Source: Gp6-AA40 sp963742105 (lineage in GTDB: Bacteria > Acidobacteriota > Vicinamibacteria > Vicinamibacterales > UBA2999). Taken from it: a stretch of 64,000 bases of DNA. The position numbers and the translations under genes are program-made. The stretch spans positions 1,364,001 to 1,428,000 of the forward strand of contig CAVUKN010000005.1 of assembly GCA_963742105.1 (NCBI GenBank), in the 5' to 3' direction. Under the pieces are notes generated by a model. That model was not told the DNA's origin and did no database searches. It was given only the letters and a program-made list of their open reading frames with translations. How positions within the stretch are numbered: the stretch's first letter is position 1; each line of letters starts with the position of its first letter. Shown one piece after another: positions 10,495 to 18,841 of the stretch.

Positions 10495-11502
10495 CTATTG
10501 AAGGATCGCGGTGGCGTTTCTCTTTGGAACGTGGCCGACCGGAATCTCTGTCATCACCTTCCGCGAGCCGACGTCGACCACGGAGACCGAATTGGAGCCG
10601 GCGTTGGCGATGTAGACCGACTTGCTGTCGGGCGAGAAGGTGAGCCAGTCGGGATGGTGGCCGGTCGGCGCATCCCCGAGCAGTTTGAGGTCGGGCAACG
10701 AGTATTCGTAAACGCGGCTGTTCATCTTGCTCAGCACCCAGAGCGTGCGCCTGTCCGGCGTCACCCCGATCCCGTGCGACGGCGAGCCTTGCAGCCCCTG
10801 GGTCACGCGCTCACGCTCGGGAACGTCCGGCAGTTTCACCCGCGCCACCTCCTGACGTCGATCGAAATCGACGACGGCAAAGCCGTTGAAGTCCGAGAGC
10901 TGGATGAACAGGCGATTGGTCGATCCGTCCGGCTTCTGGTCAAAGGCGATTGGCCGGACCCCGGCGTCGAACGCCAGGGTCCATGCCGGTTCCTCGGTCT
11001 GCTGATCGATGACGGTGAGCAGCTTGCCAGCCACCGATCCGCACAGGACATACTTGCCGTCCGGCGTCACGTAGGTGTTGTGCGCGGCGCCATTCACCGG
11101 AATCGACTTCGCACGGGCCAGCGTCTTCGTGTCGATGACGTCGACCGCCCCGGGCGCTGCCGCAATCGCCACGTACACCCGGCGGCCGTCCCTGCTGATC
11201 GAGACGTTGTTCGGATGCGCCGTCAGCCCGATTTTCTTGACCACCTTCAACGTCCTGCCGTCGACGACGTCGAGCGTCCTGTCGGCTTCGTTGGTGATGT
11301 ACAGCCGCGAGCCGTCCGGCGCGGACGTGACTCCGTGGTTCACCTCGATACCGGTGATCACGCCGACCACCTTGTTGGTGGCGGGGTCGATCAGATGAAC
11401 CGTCGTACCCGCCGAATTGGTCTGGATGATGCGGACGGAGGCCGCGGCGGCCACGGTGGTCAGCGCGGCGGCAATCGTCAGCGTCAGGGCGGCGCGTTTC
11501 AT
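10495..11502 (-). CDS. Secreted YVTN-type beta-propeller protein
   Basis: The start at 11502 (335 residues) is supported by GGAGG ten bases upstream and a signal peptide (MKRAALTLTIAAALTTVAAA). The mature part is a seven-blade YVTN/lactonase-like propeller: repeated units with DGSRLYITNEADRTLDVVD, DGRRVYVAIA, DGKYVLCGSVAGKLLTVID and DSKSVYIANAGSNSVSVVD. Members act in the periplasm or at the surface as scaffolds or, rarely, as lactonases; catalytic residues are not identifiable here. It is divergent from a mono-haem protein gene, with 63 bases between the start codons. Confidence 0.85.
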   Translation of the reverse strand: MKRAALTLTIAAALTTVAAAASVRIIQTNSAGTTVHLIDPATNKVVGVITGIEVNHGVTSAPDGSRLYITNEADRTLDVVDGRTLKVVKKIGLTAHPNNVSISRDGRRVYVAIAAAPGAVDVIDTKTLARAKSIPVNGAAHNTYVTPDGKYVLCGSVAGKLLTVIDQQTEEPAWTLAFDAGVRPIAFDQKPDGSTNRLFIQLSDFNGFAVVDFDRRQEVARVKLPDVPERERVTQGLQGSPSHGIGVTPDRRTLWVLSKMNSRVYEYSLPDLKLLGDAPTGHHPDWLTFSPDSKSVYIANAGSNSVSVVDVGSRKVMTEIPVGHVPKRNATAILQ

Positions 11503-11552
11503 GGTGAAGCAGCCTCCGGCGATGCCCACTTTACACCAGCCCCGGGCGCGCC

Positions 11553-11565
11553 TATAAAGCGTCGT
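11553..11565 (+). promoter_or_regulatory. Leaderless-type -10 element of the mono-haem gene
   Basis: TATAAA at 11553-11558 is followed by seven bases and then the ATG at 11566. There is no ribosome-binding site in the space, so the transcript would begin at the start codon. Confidence 0.5.
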
Positions 11566-11997
11566 ATGCAGGTGAAATGGCCATCGCTGCCGCTGCTGAT
11601 TGTGTTCGCCTGCGCGGCAACGGTGCAGGGGCAACGGGCGACAGCGGAGAAGACACTCGATTTCGTGACGTTTCGAGCCAGGATCGAACCGATTTTTCTC
11701 GCCCCGCGCGGGGATCATGCCCGCTGTTATGCCTGTCACTCGCAGGGGACGCCGCTGCGGCTCCAGGAGTTGTCGCCGGGAGCGATGTCGTGGAGCGAAG
11801 AACAGTCCCGCCTGAACTTCGCGGCGGTGCAGCGGGTGGTTGTGCCGGGGCAGCCCAAGATTAGCCCGCTACTGCTGATGCCATTGGCGTACGAGGCAGG
11901 AGGAACTGAGTTCCACCCGGGCGGCAAGCATTTCCTGTCGATGGACGATCCGGAAGCGAAGGCGATTGTCGATTGGATCAACGGCGCCGCCGATTAA
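11566..11997 (+). CDS. Secreted mono-haem c-type cytochrome-like protein
   Basis: The 143-residue product has a signal peptide (MQVKWPSLPLLIVFACAATVQGQ) and one haem c site, CYACH, near residue 52, preceded by FRARIEPIFLAPRGDHARC. The layout (haem site early, then LRLQELSPG, then PKISPLLLMPL and DPEAKAIVDWINGA) matches the planctomycete-type cytochrome C module that often accompanies surface oxidation enzymes. A distal Met or His ligand cannot be fixed by eye. The gene is divergent from the YVTN propeller gene, which may be its partner. The start is set by the leaderless promoter, since a much longer open frame extends upstream through the antisense of the neighbour. Confidence 0.75.
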   Translation: MQVKWPSLPLLIVFACAATVQGQRATAEKTLDFVTFRARIEPIFLAPRGDHARCYACHSQGTPLRLQELSPGAMSWSEEQSRLNFAAVQRVVVPGQPKISPLLLMPLAYEAGGTEFHPGGKHFLSMDDPEAKAIVDWINGAAD

Positions 11998-12067
11998 CGG
12001 CCGCTGAACGTCCGGTTCAGGCTACGTTCATCGCAGCGCGATACGCTCCGCGGACAAGGAGCACACG

Positions 12068-12499
12068 ATGAAGCACTTCATGCGCGCTGTTGTCGTCATG
12101 GCCGGTGTGGCACTTGCCGCAGGCTCTATCGACGCGAAAGAGGAATCGCTCGCGGGCGACTGGACGCTGTCGGTAGAACATCTCGGGCTCAAACTGGTGC
12201 TCGCGCAGACGAAGAGCACGGTGACCGGAATGCTTGACTGGCCGCATGGCGACCCCATCAAGCTGACCGGCCTGTTCGCCGACGACACGCTGATCCTGTC
12301 CGGAGATTCAGCCGGCGATAATTTCGCCGTTCACGTGGACACGACCGGCGCGCGCAAGGCGGATGGCACGCTGACGGGCACGTTGAAAGCACACTTCGAC
12401 GAATTCAACGACGCCCATGAAGTCGTGCGGACCAGAAACCAGGAGATTCCGTGGACGGCGGTGCGCGGCCTGCACGACATCGTGCATTTCGCCCGGTAG
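12068..12499 (+). CDS. Secreted hypothetical protein, lipocalin-like beta barrel possible
   Basis: The 143-residue product starts with a signal peptide (MKHFMRAVVVMAGVALAAGSIDA) behind AAGGAG at a spacing of seven or eight bases. The mature part is beta-rich: LAGDWTLSVEHLGLKLVLAQ, STVTGMLDWPHGDPIKLTGLFADDTLILSG, then TLTGTLKAHFDEF. This pattern is common in acidobacterial periplasmic proteins annotated as hypothetical and recalls small barrels that test for bulk solvent-exposed ligands. No catalytic residues are evident. It stands alone. Confidence 0.7.
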   Translation: MKHFMRAVVVMAGVALAAGSIDAKEESLAGDWTLSVEHLGLKLVLAQTKSTVTGMLDWPHGDPIKLTGLFADDTLILSGDSAGDNFAVHVDTTGARKADGTLTGTLKAHFDEFNDAHEVVRTRNQEIPWTAVRGLHDIVHFAR

Positions 12500-12621
12500 T
12501 GCCTGTCGAGACGTTCTGATCCGCTCGGTTTTCCTCCGGCCATACGGACTCGCGCTGCCGCGCGGCGCGGTGTCCGGCGGCACCATGTCAGGGCCACAAC
12601 ACTGGGTGCAGGGCGGACGAC

Positions 12622-12651
12622 TATCTATCTATCGCGTATCTATCTATCGCG
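12622..12651. repeat. 15-bp perfect tandem duplication
   Basis: TATCTATCTATCGCG occurs twice in direct succession (12622-12636 and 12637-12651). It overlaps the last codons and the TAG stop (12640-12642) of the NHL propeller gene, so slippage here would change or move that stop. Confidence 0.9.
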
Positions 12652-13659
12652 CGAGGGGGCAGCAGCGCGGACGTATTTGGTAATGCCGCGCAGCTGTGCC
12701 TCCGCGGTGTAGATGTTCCCGGCCGCGTCGATCGCGATGCCTTCACCCATGGCGCCGTCCGCCGAGTTCGGCACCATGTGCGGCGGGATGAACATCGTGA
12801 CCTTTCCGTCGGTCAGGCTGCCGATCCGGATGCCGCGCATCCACCCGGGATGCACTCGCTCGGTCGACTCTGAATCGGTCGTGTAGATCACGTCGTCCTT
12901 GTCGATGGCGAGGCCGCTGGTACGACCGAAGTCATCGTACTCGGCGACGAACACGCCGTCCCTCGTCAGCATCTGGATCCGATGATTGTGGCGATCGGCG
13001 ATGACGAGACGGCCTTTCGAATCAAACTCGATTGCATGCGGTGTCCGGAATTCTCCGGGTCCGGTTCCCGTCTTGCCAATCACCCGCAGCGGCCTGCCGT
13101 TCCTGTCGAACACCGAGATCCGGCCGACAAGATCGGGGCTTGCCACGTCTGTGTGACTCTCCGCGACATAGACATCGCCGTTCCGATCCGTGACGAGATC
13201 GGTCGGCTCGACCACCGACGAGAGGGTGAGCAGAACTTTCCCTTCGGGACTGAACTTGACGACGCCGCCGCCCTTGGCGCCGTCGCGGCGCGAGTCGGTG
13301 ACCCAGACGTTGCCCTCGCGGTCGACGTGAATGCCGTGCGGCCAGACGAACATGCCGGCGCCGAAGCTGCGAAGCTCCCGCCCGTTCTCGTCGAAGTGGT
13401 GAACCGGATTGAGCGTCGACCCCGCGCAGCCTGGCGTCGTCCCGGCGGAACAGCGATCCGTCGCCCAGATGGTCCTGCCATCCCGGTCGACGGCGACGCC
13501 ATTACTGCCGCCCCAGGGACGTTGTTCGATCGTCAGCTGTGCCCAGTCACGGATCACCCGATACGGATTCGCGCCGGCGTTGACCGGCGTGACTCTGTCG
13601 GTTTGCGGCGTCCCGCCGCGTTGCTGCGCCGACAGCACGGTGACGGCGAGCAGAACCAA
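12640..13659 (-). CDS. Secreted NHL-repeat beta-propeller protein
   Basis: The product (about 339 residues) is a six-blade NHL propeller: GGSNGVAVDRDGRTIWATDR, WPHGIHVDREGNVWVTDSR, EPTDLVTDRNGDVYVAES, TPHAIEFDSKGRLVIADRHNHRIQ and GEGIAIDAAGNIYTAEAQ. The only in-frame start after the upstream stop is TTG at 13659, which opens a hydrophobic export signal (LVLLAVTVLSAQQ). There is no strong ribosome-binding site; the VOC gene ends 27 bases upstream in the same frame, so reinitiation from it is likely. NHL proteins of this type act as periplasmic scaffolds or peptidylglycine-lyase-like enzymes; no copper ligands are obvious. Confidence 0.8.
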   Translation of the reverse strand: MVLLAVTVLSAQQRGGTPQTDRVTPVNAGANPYRVIRDWAQLTIEQRPWGGSNGVAVDRDGRTIWATDRCSAGTTPGCAGSTLNPVHHFDENGRELRSFGAGMFVWPHGIHVDREGNVWVTDSRRDGAKGGGVVKFSPEGKVLLTLSSVVEPTDLVTDRNGDVYVAESHTDVASPDLVGRISVFDRNGRPLRVIGKTGTGPGEFRTPHAIEFDSKGRLVIADRHNHRIQMLTRDGVFVAEYDDFGRTSGLAIDKDDVIYTTDSESTERVHPGWMRGIRIGSLTDGKVTMFIPPHMVPNSADGAMGEGIAIDAAGNIYTAEAQLRGITKYVRAAAPSRDR

Positions 13660-13686
13660 CCCGCCCGTTGCGACCCGCCGTGCCCA

Positions 13687-14169
13687 TCATTTGAAACTCG
13701 CGATCGCTCTGGCATGCATCGAATCAGGCGTGATCTCGACCAGCTCGATGCGCCCCATGAACGGATCGGTCAGATTCGCGAGATTCACCTTCGTATCGCT
13801 CTTCGTCACGTCGGTGACCGTCAGCCCGCGCTTCCTGAACGCCTCAACGGAACCGGCGGCGCTGTCGACGACCAGCCCGTAATGGGTGAACCCGGCGGGC
13901 CGTTGCGGGCCGCTCGCCTGGATTTCGAGAAACGTGTTCCTGCTGATGTGCAGGTAGACGAGTCGCGGCTTGCCGTTCGCGTCGTTGGCGCGGAACGCCT
14001 CGCGGTAGCCCATCTTCTGCGTGTAGTAGGTGACCGCCTCTTCGATGTCGGGCACGTTGATGCCGACGTGGTTCATCATCGAGACACCGGTGCCGGCGCT
14101 TTGCGCGATCGCCACGTGAACCGCGAGCCCAGTGATCAGTCCGGTCGCAAACAACATCGCTCCGCGCAT
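13687..14169 (-). CDS. Exported VOC-superfamily (glyoxalase-like) protein
   Basis: The 160-residue product has an export signal (MRGAMLFATGLITGLAVHVAIAQ) and then one VOC fold: MNHVGINVPDIEEAVTYYTQKMGY, RLVYLHISRNTFLEIQ, HYGLVVDSAAGSVEAFRKRG, and DPFMGRIELVEI. Probable metal ligands are His in NHVG, His in THYG and Glu in IELVE. VOC enzymes are lyases, dioxygenases or isomerases, normally cytoplasmic; an exported one is less usual but common in this lineage. GGAGGG is close to the ATG and TATGAT lies upstream. The NHL gene follows directly, so the two probably form one transcript. Confidence 0.82.
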   Translation of the reverse strand: MRGAMLFATGLITGLAVHVAIAQSAGTGVSMMNHVGINVPDIEEAVTYYTQKMGYREAFRANDANGKPRLVYLHISRNTFLEIQASGPQRPAGFTHYGLVVDSAAGSVEAFRKRGLTVTDVTKSDTKVNLANLTDPFMGRIELVEITPDSMHARAIASFK

Positions 14170-14326
14170 GGACCCTCCGCCGCGACATCATACTGCTGGC
14201 CTCGTGCCGGCCGCGTCGGCCAGCGCGCTCCTCACGCCGTATCCGTCAGGGACGTCAAACCGTGGTCGCTGGCACGTGCTTTCCTTCAAATTGAACGGAT
14301 CTGTTTCCGACGCCGAAGGAGCGCCT

Positions 14327-14797
14327 ATGGACAATCTCATGAACACGGTCAAGCAGCGCGCGACCGCGGGCCTCGACACGCAGAAGACCCGGGCGACGGA
14401 CGGCTTGTCTGTCATCGCATCCGCGGTGCGCCAGACCACCGATAATCTGCGAAAAGAGCAGCACGACACCCTCGCCCAATACGTTGACCGTGCGGCCGAT
14501 CAGCTCGACCGATTTTCGACCGCACTCCGCGAGAAGGACCTCGATCAGTTGCTTCACGACGCGCAGCAGCTCGCACGGCGGCAGCCCGCACTGTTCATCG
14601 GCGGCAGCTTCGCCGTTGGCCTGCTCGCGGCGCGCTTCCTCAAGAGCTCGCAGCCCGACGGAAGCGGCGGATATGACCGGCGCGAGTCCGGCTGGGGTGA
14701 CGATGGCGCGCGCGCGTATCCCGCGCGTGATTCGGTGGCAGACGAGGTGAACGAGTGGTCGCGGAACCCGAGCGCACCCGGTCAGGAGCGTTACTGA
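14327..14797 (+). CDS. YqjD/ElaB-like membrane-anchored stress protein
   Basis: AAGGAG five bases before the ATG at 14327 fixes the start (156 residues); a longer frame runs upstream without a signal. Residues 1-80 are a charged amphipathic helix region (VKQRATAGLDTQKTRATDGLSVIASAVRQTT, LAQYVDRAADQLDRF), then one hydrophobic span (ALFIGGSFAVGLLAARFL) and an acidic Gly/Ser tail. The pattern is that of YqjD-type C-terminally anchored proteins. It is first in a three-gene overlapping operon with a holin-like and a DUF3618 protein, a set linked with envelope homeostasis. Confidence 0.78.
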   Translation: MDNLMNTVKQRATAGLDTQKTRATDGLSVIASAVRQTTDNLRKEQHDTLAQYVDRAADQLDRFSTALREKDLDQLLHDAQQLARRQPALFIGGSFAVGLLAARFLKSSQPDGSGGYDRRESGWGDDGARAYPARDSVADEVNEWSRNPSAPGQERY

Positions 14798-15192
14798 TGG
14801 GCGAGCGCACCGACGATCGATCGCTCGGCGATCTGTTCGCCGAACTCTCGCGCGAGACCAGCCTGCTCGTCCGCAAGGAAGTGGAGCTCGCGACTACCGA
14901 AATGAGCGCCAAGTTGAAACATGCCGGCACCCAGTCGGGCATCGTCGCCGCCGGCGGCGCGCTCGTGCATGCCGGCTTGCTCGTTCTGCTGGCGGCCATC
15001 GTCATCCTGCTGGCACAACTCGGCGTCACGCCCTGGCTCTCTGCGTTGATCGTTGCTGTCGCGGTGATGGCCGTTGGGTACTTCATGGCCAGCGGCGCAC
15101 TCTCCCGGCTGCGGAATACCAGCTACACACCCCATCAGACGATCGAGACCCTGAAGGAGACCACCTCATGGACGACCAGAACAAGAGCGTGA
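14797..15192 (+). CDS. Phage-holin-3-6-type (YqjE-like) inner-membrane protein
   Basis: The ATG overlaps the upstream stop (TGATG) with AGGAG eight bases before, so translation is coupled. The 131-residue product starts with LGDLFAELSRETSLLVRKEVELATTEMSAKL, the helix typical of this family, then two membrane spans (GALVHAGLLVLLAAIVILLAQL and WLSALIVAVAVMAVGYFMAS) and a short basic tail. Despite the name the family is chromosomal and not lytic; it is thought to help shape or protect the membrane. It overlaps the next gene by 25 bases. Confidence 0.85.
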   Translation: MGERTDDRSLGDLFAELSRETSLLVRKEVELATTEMSAKLKHAGTQSGIVAAGGALVHAGLLVLLAAIVILLAQLGVTPWLSALIVAVAVMAVGYFMASGALSRLRNTSYTPHQTIETLKETTSWTTRTRA

Positions 15193-16241
15193 ACGACCGG
15201 TGGGCTCCGCCCACGAATCGAGGGGAGCGCGGCTACGCGGCCGATCCGGATTTCTCCTCCCGCGCCGACGCCGGTGCGGATTTCGGAACGTCGTCCCGGG
15301 AAGCTGGAGACGAAGCCTTCAATCCGCGCACGACCGAGCTTCGTCACGAGATCGACGACACCAGAGCCAACATGGGGGAAACGATCGACGCGATTCAGGA
15401 GCGTCTTCGCCCGGGAAACGTCGCCGCGCGTGCCGCCGAGAACGTCCGCGACGCAACCGTGGGCCGGGTGAAAGAGTTTGCCGGCAGCATCACCGGCCGA
15501 CGGGACTGGCAGGGCGACCGGGATGACGACTGGCGATACCGGTCGTCGGGCTGGGACGGAACCTCGAACGGTGTACTCGATCGGATTCGTGAGAACCCGT
15601 TTGCCGCCGCGATGGCTGCCGGATCGATCGCGTGGCTGCTGTTCGGTTCTCGCCGCTCCAGGGGATATCAGTATTCAAGCGCCGATCGTGAGCGCGCCAT
15701 GTACGGCTCGACCCGCGGCGGTCAGGCCTTCGTCCGCGAAGCGCGCTTCGATTTCGATGAGAGCCCCAGCCGCTACGGTGCCGAACGACGCGATTGGGGA
15801 CCGACGGCGAGCGAGGACCGCGACTGGGGTGAGGCCACCGGCCGGATGACCGACCGGGCGCGTGAAGTGGCCGCTGACACAGGGCAGCGGATGCGACATG
15901 CTGCGTCCGACGTCCGACGGCGTACGCGCAGCGTCACATCCGAGAGTCCGCTGGCGACCGGAGCGATCGCGGCGGCCATCGGTCTGGCCATCGGCCTTGC
16001 GATTCCGGAGACCGAACGGGAGAACGAGATCCTGGGCGAGGCGCGCGACTCGATGATCGATCGTGGCAAGGACGCGGTTCGGACCGCCGCTGAGCGCGTT
16101 CAGACGGCAGCCGGCGAGGTGCAGCGGGTCGCGACAGACGCGCTGAAGGGAATCGCGCCATCCGAATCGGATCAGAGTGGCAGTAACCAGGCGCAGCAGA
16201 CGGCGGCGCCCACATCCAAGGGTGGCCGGACCAAAGCCTGA
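15168..16241 (+). CDS. DUF3618-domain membrane protein
   Basis: The 357-residue product is the third member of the operon and starts inside the end of the holin-like gene behind AAGGAG. A disordered N-terminus is followed by the DUF3618 helix (TTELRHEIDDTRANMGETIDAIQERL, about residues 56-81), one hydrophobic segment (NPFAAAMAAGSIAWLLFGS), a long Arg/Asp/Gly-rich linker, a second span (TGAIAAAIGLAIGLAIP) and an amphipathic C-terminal helix. The family sits at the inner membrane next to YqjD/YqjE-like partners. The function is unknown; the genetic linkage argues for a joint membrane role. Confidence 0.85.
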   Translation: MDDQNKSVNDRWAPPTNRGERGYAADPDFSSRADAGADFGTSSREAGDEAFNPRTTELRHEIDDTRANMGETIDAIQERLRPGNVAARAAENVRDATVGRVKEFAGSITGRRDWQGDRDDDWRYRSSGWDGTSNGVLDRIRENPFAAAMAAGSIAWLLFGSRRSRGYQYSSADRERAMYGSTRGGQAFVREARFDFDESPSRYGAERRDWGPTASEDRDWGEATGRMTDRAREVAADTGQRMRHAASDVRRRTRSVTSESPLATGAIAAAIGLAIGLAIPETERENEILGEARDSMIDRGKDAVRTAAERVQTAAGEVQRVATDALKGIAPSESDQSGSNQAQQTAAPTSKGGRTKA

Positions 16242-16279
16242 CGCGAGCGTAGCCCAACGAGCATCTGACGCTCACCGAG

Positions 16280-16306
16280 CGGCGGGTCCGCGAACCGGAC
16301 CCGCCG
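16280..16306. terminator. Hairpin between convergent genes
   Basis: CGGCGGGTCCG and CGGACCCGCCG form a perfect 11-bp stem around the loop CGAAC. It lies 38 bases after the DUF3618 stop and 26 bases after the end of the facing paralogue 2 gene. No T-run follows on either strand, so it may act as a bidirectional barrier rather than a classical intrinsic terminator. Confidence 0.6.
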
Positions 16307-16332
16307 TTCGGCGATCCCGGCCCACGACTACT

Positions 16333-17100
16333 TCACTTTCCAACCAGCCGGTCGAAATCCTTTTCGTTCTCGGGACACATGTACTCGAGCAGTTCCGTGT
16401 CTGCCTGGAAGTTCAGCGGCATCGTTACCGTCCACGGTTTCTTGTAGGCCTTCGGATCGTCGATGGTGACTTCCACGCTCAAGTGTCCGAAATCCCTCCG
16501 CCGGAAACGTTCGGTCACGCGCAACTGTCCGGTCGCCGGATGTCCAGAGTTGTCGAGCCACACGTTGTCGTTGAAGCCCGCCGATTCGACCACGAGGGTA
16601 TCCCCGTCCCAGCGGCCAACGGAATAGCCGAACCACTGTGGATTCGGTTCCGTCGGCAGTGGCCGGCCGTCGAGGAAGACCTGTCGGAACGAATGGACCG
16701 CCTCGTAGAGGATCACCACGACGTTGCTGGTCGTGTTGAAGATCTTGAACGGATACGGGACGGCGGTCGATCGGGGCACACCGCCGACGATGCACCGGCC
16801 GGTCGGATCGTCCTTGCTCTCGGTCGCGCGGCGCTGGCGGTAGAGTTCCTCGGCCCACGGCTGGAACTGGACCTCGCCCGCCTTGAGATCCTTCGTGATG
16901 TCGCCGATGTAGCTCCCCTGGATCAGCCACAGGCCGGACAAATCCGGTTTGCCGTCCGCTAACCGCGGCGCCGGCGCATTGAGGTCGGGTTTGCCGTCAG
17001 CGGTGCGCGGAATCCCCGGCGTCGGATATTTCAGCCACTGCGCAGAGATGCCGGCCGTCGTCAGTAGCATGGCCGTCACGACAATTGACACAGCCTTCAT
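16333..17100 (-). CDS. Secreted PDLSGxW-family protein, paralogue 2
   Basis: The 255-residue product has a signal peptide (MKAVSIVVTAMLLTTAGISAQ) and the family marks GKPDLSGLW, GRWDGDTLVVESAGFND, WLDNSGHPATGQLRVTERFRRRDFGHL, IDDPKAYKKPW and LLEYMCPEN. It is the closest of the five to paralogue 1, sharing the QW start of the mature protein and the closing LVGK. The N-terminus carries a doubled motif (RTADGKPDLN then LADGKPDLS). Function unknown; periplasmic location inferred. A TATACT box lies about 80 bases upstream of the start. Confidence 0.75.
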   Translation of the reverse strand: MKAVSIVVTAMLLTTAGISAQWLKYPTPGIPRTADGKPDLNAPAPRLADGKPDLSGLWLIQGSYIGDITKDLKAGEVQFQPWAEELYRQRRATESKDDPTGRCIVGGVPRSTAVPYPFKIFNTTSNVVVILYEAVHSFRQVFLDGRPLPTEPNPQWFGYSVGRWDGDTLVVESAGFNDNVWLDNSGHPATGQLRVTERFRRRDFGHLSVEVTIDDPKAYKKPWTVTMPLNFQADTELLEYMCPENEKDFDRLVGK

Positions 17101-17179
17101 TGGATTTGCTCAGGGCTCGTTGCCGAGCAGCTTCTGCCGTTCGGCAGACGCCGTGAACGCGGGAGGCGTCTCACGGCGG

Positions 17180-17185
17180 AGTATA
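17180..17185 (-). promoter_or_regulatory. Putative -10 box of paralogue 2
   Basis: TATACT on the minus strand (AGTATA on plus) in the context TATACTCCGC, close to the TATACTCGCC and TATACTCGCG boxes before paralogues 1 and 5. The leader to the ATG at 17100 would be about 70 bases. Confidence 0.35.
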
Positions 17186-17296
17186 CGCGCAGCTGGTGGT
17201 CTACTTCCTATGCTGGTGTTTGTCCTTGGTCGAGAGCTGTACCGCGCCAGCCTGAACATCCCGTCGAGGCCGGCGCGAGGCGGTCACAAACGTTCG

Positions 17297-18124
17297 TTAG
17301 CGAATCATTGCCCCGACGAGGGAATTCAGCGTCTCGACTTCCTGAGATGAGACAGGAACGAACGACGGAGACGGATCCTTCAGGTTCGCGAACGCAATCG
17401 CATTACCGGCCTGGTCGGTGCAATACACCTGTTCGACGTCACGAACCCGCACGGTCACGATGATGTTGTTCGCGGCGCGGCCGCGAAACCGGATTAGGTA
17501 GTCGTAATCTGGAAGGGGACTCGCCTCGAGCGTACAGAAGTTGGCGAGGCCGCTCACGTTCGCTGTCGGAATCCCCTGCGGAAATCCGGCCACACCCGGG
17601 AGGAGCGTCGGCAGCCGCACGCCGGTCCTCGCATCCGCAACCGTGTCGCGATCGGTGGCCCCGAAGATAATCGCGTCGAGCCCGGGCCCACCGATGAACG
17701 CCTCGCTCCCGTCGCCGGGCGCCCACAGGTTCACGTCGTCCCCGGGCCCGCCGAACATGATGTCGCTGTTGGGTGGGCCGCCCGGCGCCGCTCCGCCGTC
17801 CGGCCCGCCGAGAATGATGTCCTGGCCGGGGCCACCGTCCATAACGTCGCTGCCATTCAAGCCGAACATCACATCGTTGCCCGGACCGCCTTCGAGGACG
17901 TCGGTTCGATTCAGCGACTGGTTGGCTGCTGCGCCGGCCTGGACCGCGGCGTTGTCCTGCCGATCGTCATCCGCGCCGATCAGGAGCTGCGCCTGACCGT
18001 GCCCTTGACCAGGTGCGGCCTGCGTGGGATGGGCGAGTCCCGGAGCGACGATTGCCAGTGCGGCAAGAAGGCCGGCGGAGAGCGCGGGAAGTCCCAAACG
18101 AGCGATCGAGTGTACGTGCGTCAT
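17297..18124 (-). CDS. Secreted RTX-like (calcium-binding nonapeptide) repeat protein
   Basis: Two ATGs nine bases apart open the frame; AGGAAGG abuts the first, so I prefer the second at 18124 (275 residues). A signal peptide (LGLPALSAGLLAALAIVAPGLAHPTQA) is followed by five or six GGxGxDxxxG repeats (GGPGNDVMFG, GLNGSDVMDG, GGPGQDIILGG, GGPGDDVNLW, GGPGLDAIIFG) that form a calcium-bound parallel beta-roll, and then a C-terminal domain with two Cys (ANFCTLEASP, EQVYCTDQ). It has an ordinary Sec signal, not a C-terminal type I secretion signal. A surface or extracellular role is likely; the gene neighbours a DUF3455 protein in the same orientation. Confidence 0.78.
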   Translation of the reverse strand: MTHVHSIARLGLPALSAGLLAALAIVAPGLAHPTQAAPGQGHGQAQLLIGADDDRQDNAAVQAGAAANQSLNRTDVLEGGPGNDVMFGLNGSDVMDGGPGQDIILGGPDGGAAPGGPPNSDIMFGGPGDDVNLWAPGDGSEAFIGGPGLDAIIFGATDRDTVADARTGVRLPTLLPGVAGFPQGIPTANVSGLANFCTLEASPLPDYDYLIRFRGRAANNIIVTVRVRDVEQVYCTDQAGNAIAFANLKDPSPSFVPVSSQEVETLNSLVGAMIR

Positions 18125-18214
18125 TACTGTCATCCTTCCTGGGTATGAAGTGGGAGTGTGACGAGGGAACGCATGTCCCCGTCGTCGTCGAATGTGAGAG
18201 ATCGGGACTTCGAC

Positions 18215-18841
18215 TCAGTCCTGCGTGTAGAAGACGTAATCCGCCGTGTAAGGCACGAACGCCTTCCGGCCGGTATCGTCGAGGTGATCACAGTCAGTCG
18301 CGGGGGCCAGGCCGCCTTCGGTATTCACCCGCTGAATGAATGTCGTTCGCGACAAGGTATCGCCACCATTCGGTCCGACGAGCGTACCGACTGCTTCCAG
18401 GCGCACCCACGGAATTGCGGTTGCCTTGACGATGGCGGTTGCGGTCGCGCGCGCCCATACACGGCTGGTGTCTGCGGAGTCTTGCCACGTCACCCGGACG
18501 CTATCCCCCTCGATCGGATTGGGACTGGAGAAGTGCGTAATCAGCTGATCGCGGCGATCGCTGAACAGCGTCGCCTGCGGCGTAAACAAGGTCCAGGCGA
18601 CGCGGCCGAGAGTGGCTGCCGGCTGGCACTCGTAGTTCTGCGTACCGACTCCGTGAGCGACGAGGAATACCTTGTTTGGCGGCAGTACCTCGAGACCGGG
18701 CGGGACGGCGGGCGGCGTGATCGTCTGGGCATCGGCTGCAGCCGACGACACCAGCGCGAGAGCCAGGGCAAGAGCCACGGCGCCGCCGAGGCGATGCGAA
18801 CTCCAGAGAATCGACCGAGTAGTTGTGTTGCTGTTCTTCAT
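18215..18841 (-). CDS. Secreted DUF3455 protein
   Basis: The ATG at 18841 has AAGGA six bases upstream and opens a long signal peptide (LGGAVALALALALVSSAAADAQ), giving 208 residues. The mature part shows the DUF3455 marks VFLVAHGVGTQNYECQP, WTLFTPQATLFSD, ITHFSSPNP, VTWQDSADTSRVWA, and the two-Cys C-terminal part with DCDHLDDTGRKAFVPYTADYVFY. The family is common in soil bacteria and fungi, secreted, and without known function. It lies upstream of the RTX-like gene on the same strand with a gap of about 90 bases. Confidence 0.85.
   Translation of the reverse strand: MKNSNTTTRSILWSSHRLGGAVALALALALVSSAAADAQTITPPAVPPGLEVLPPNKVFLVAHGVGTQNYECQPAATLGRVAWTLFTPQATLFSDRRDQLITHFSSPNPIEGDSVRVTWQDSADTSRVWARATATAIVKATAIPWVRLEAVGTLVGPNGGDTLSRTTFIQRVNTEGGLAPATDCDHLDDTGRKAFVPYTADYVFYTQD

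Noticed and set aside
12982..14445. 487-codon plus-strand open frame
   Set aside because: It is antisense to the NHL and VOC genes and only reflects their codon pattern; no motif or start signal supports it.
14797..15192. Phage lysis cassette
   Set aside because: The holin-like family member is flanked by YqjD-like and DUF3618 genes, not by endolysin or phage structural genes.
17297..18124. RTX toxin with type I secretion
   Set aside because: The protein has an N-terminal Sec signal, few repeats, no toxin domain, and no type I transporter genes are nearby.
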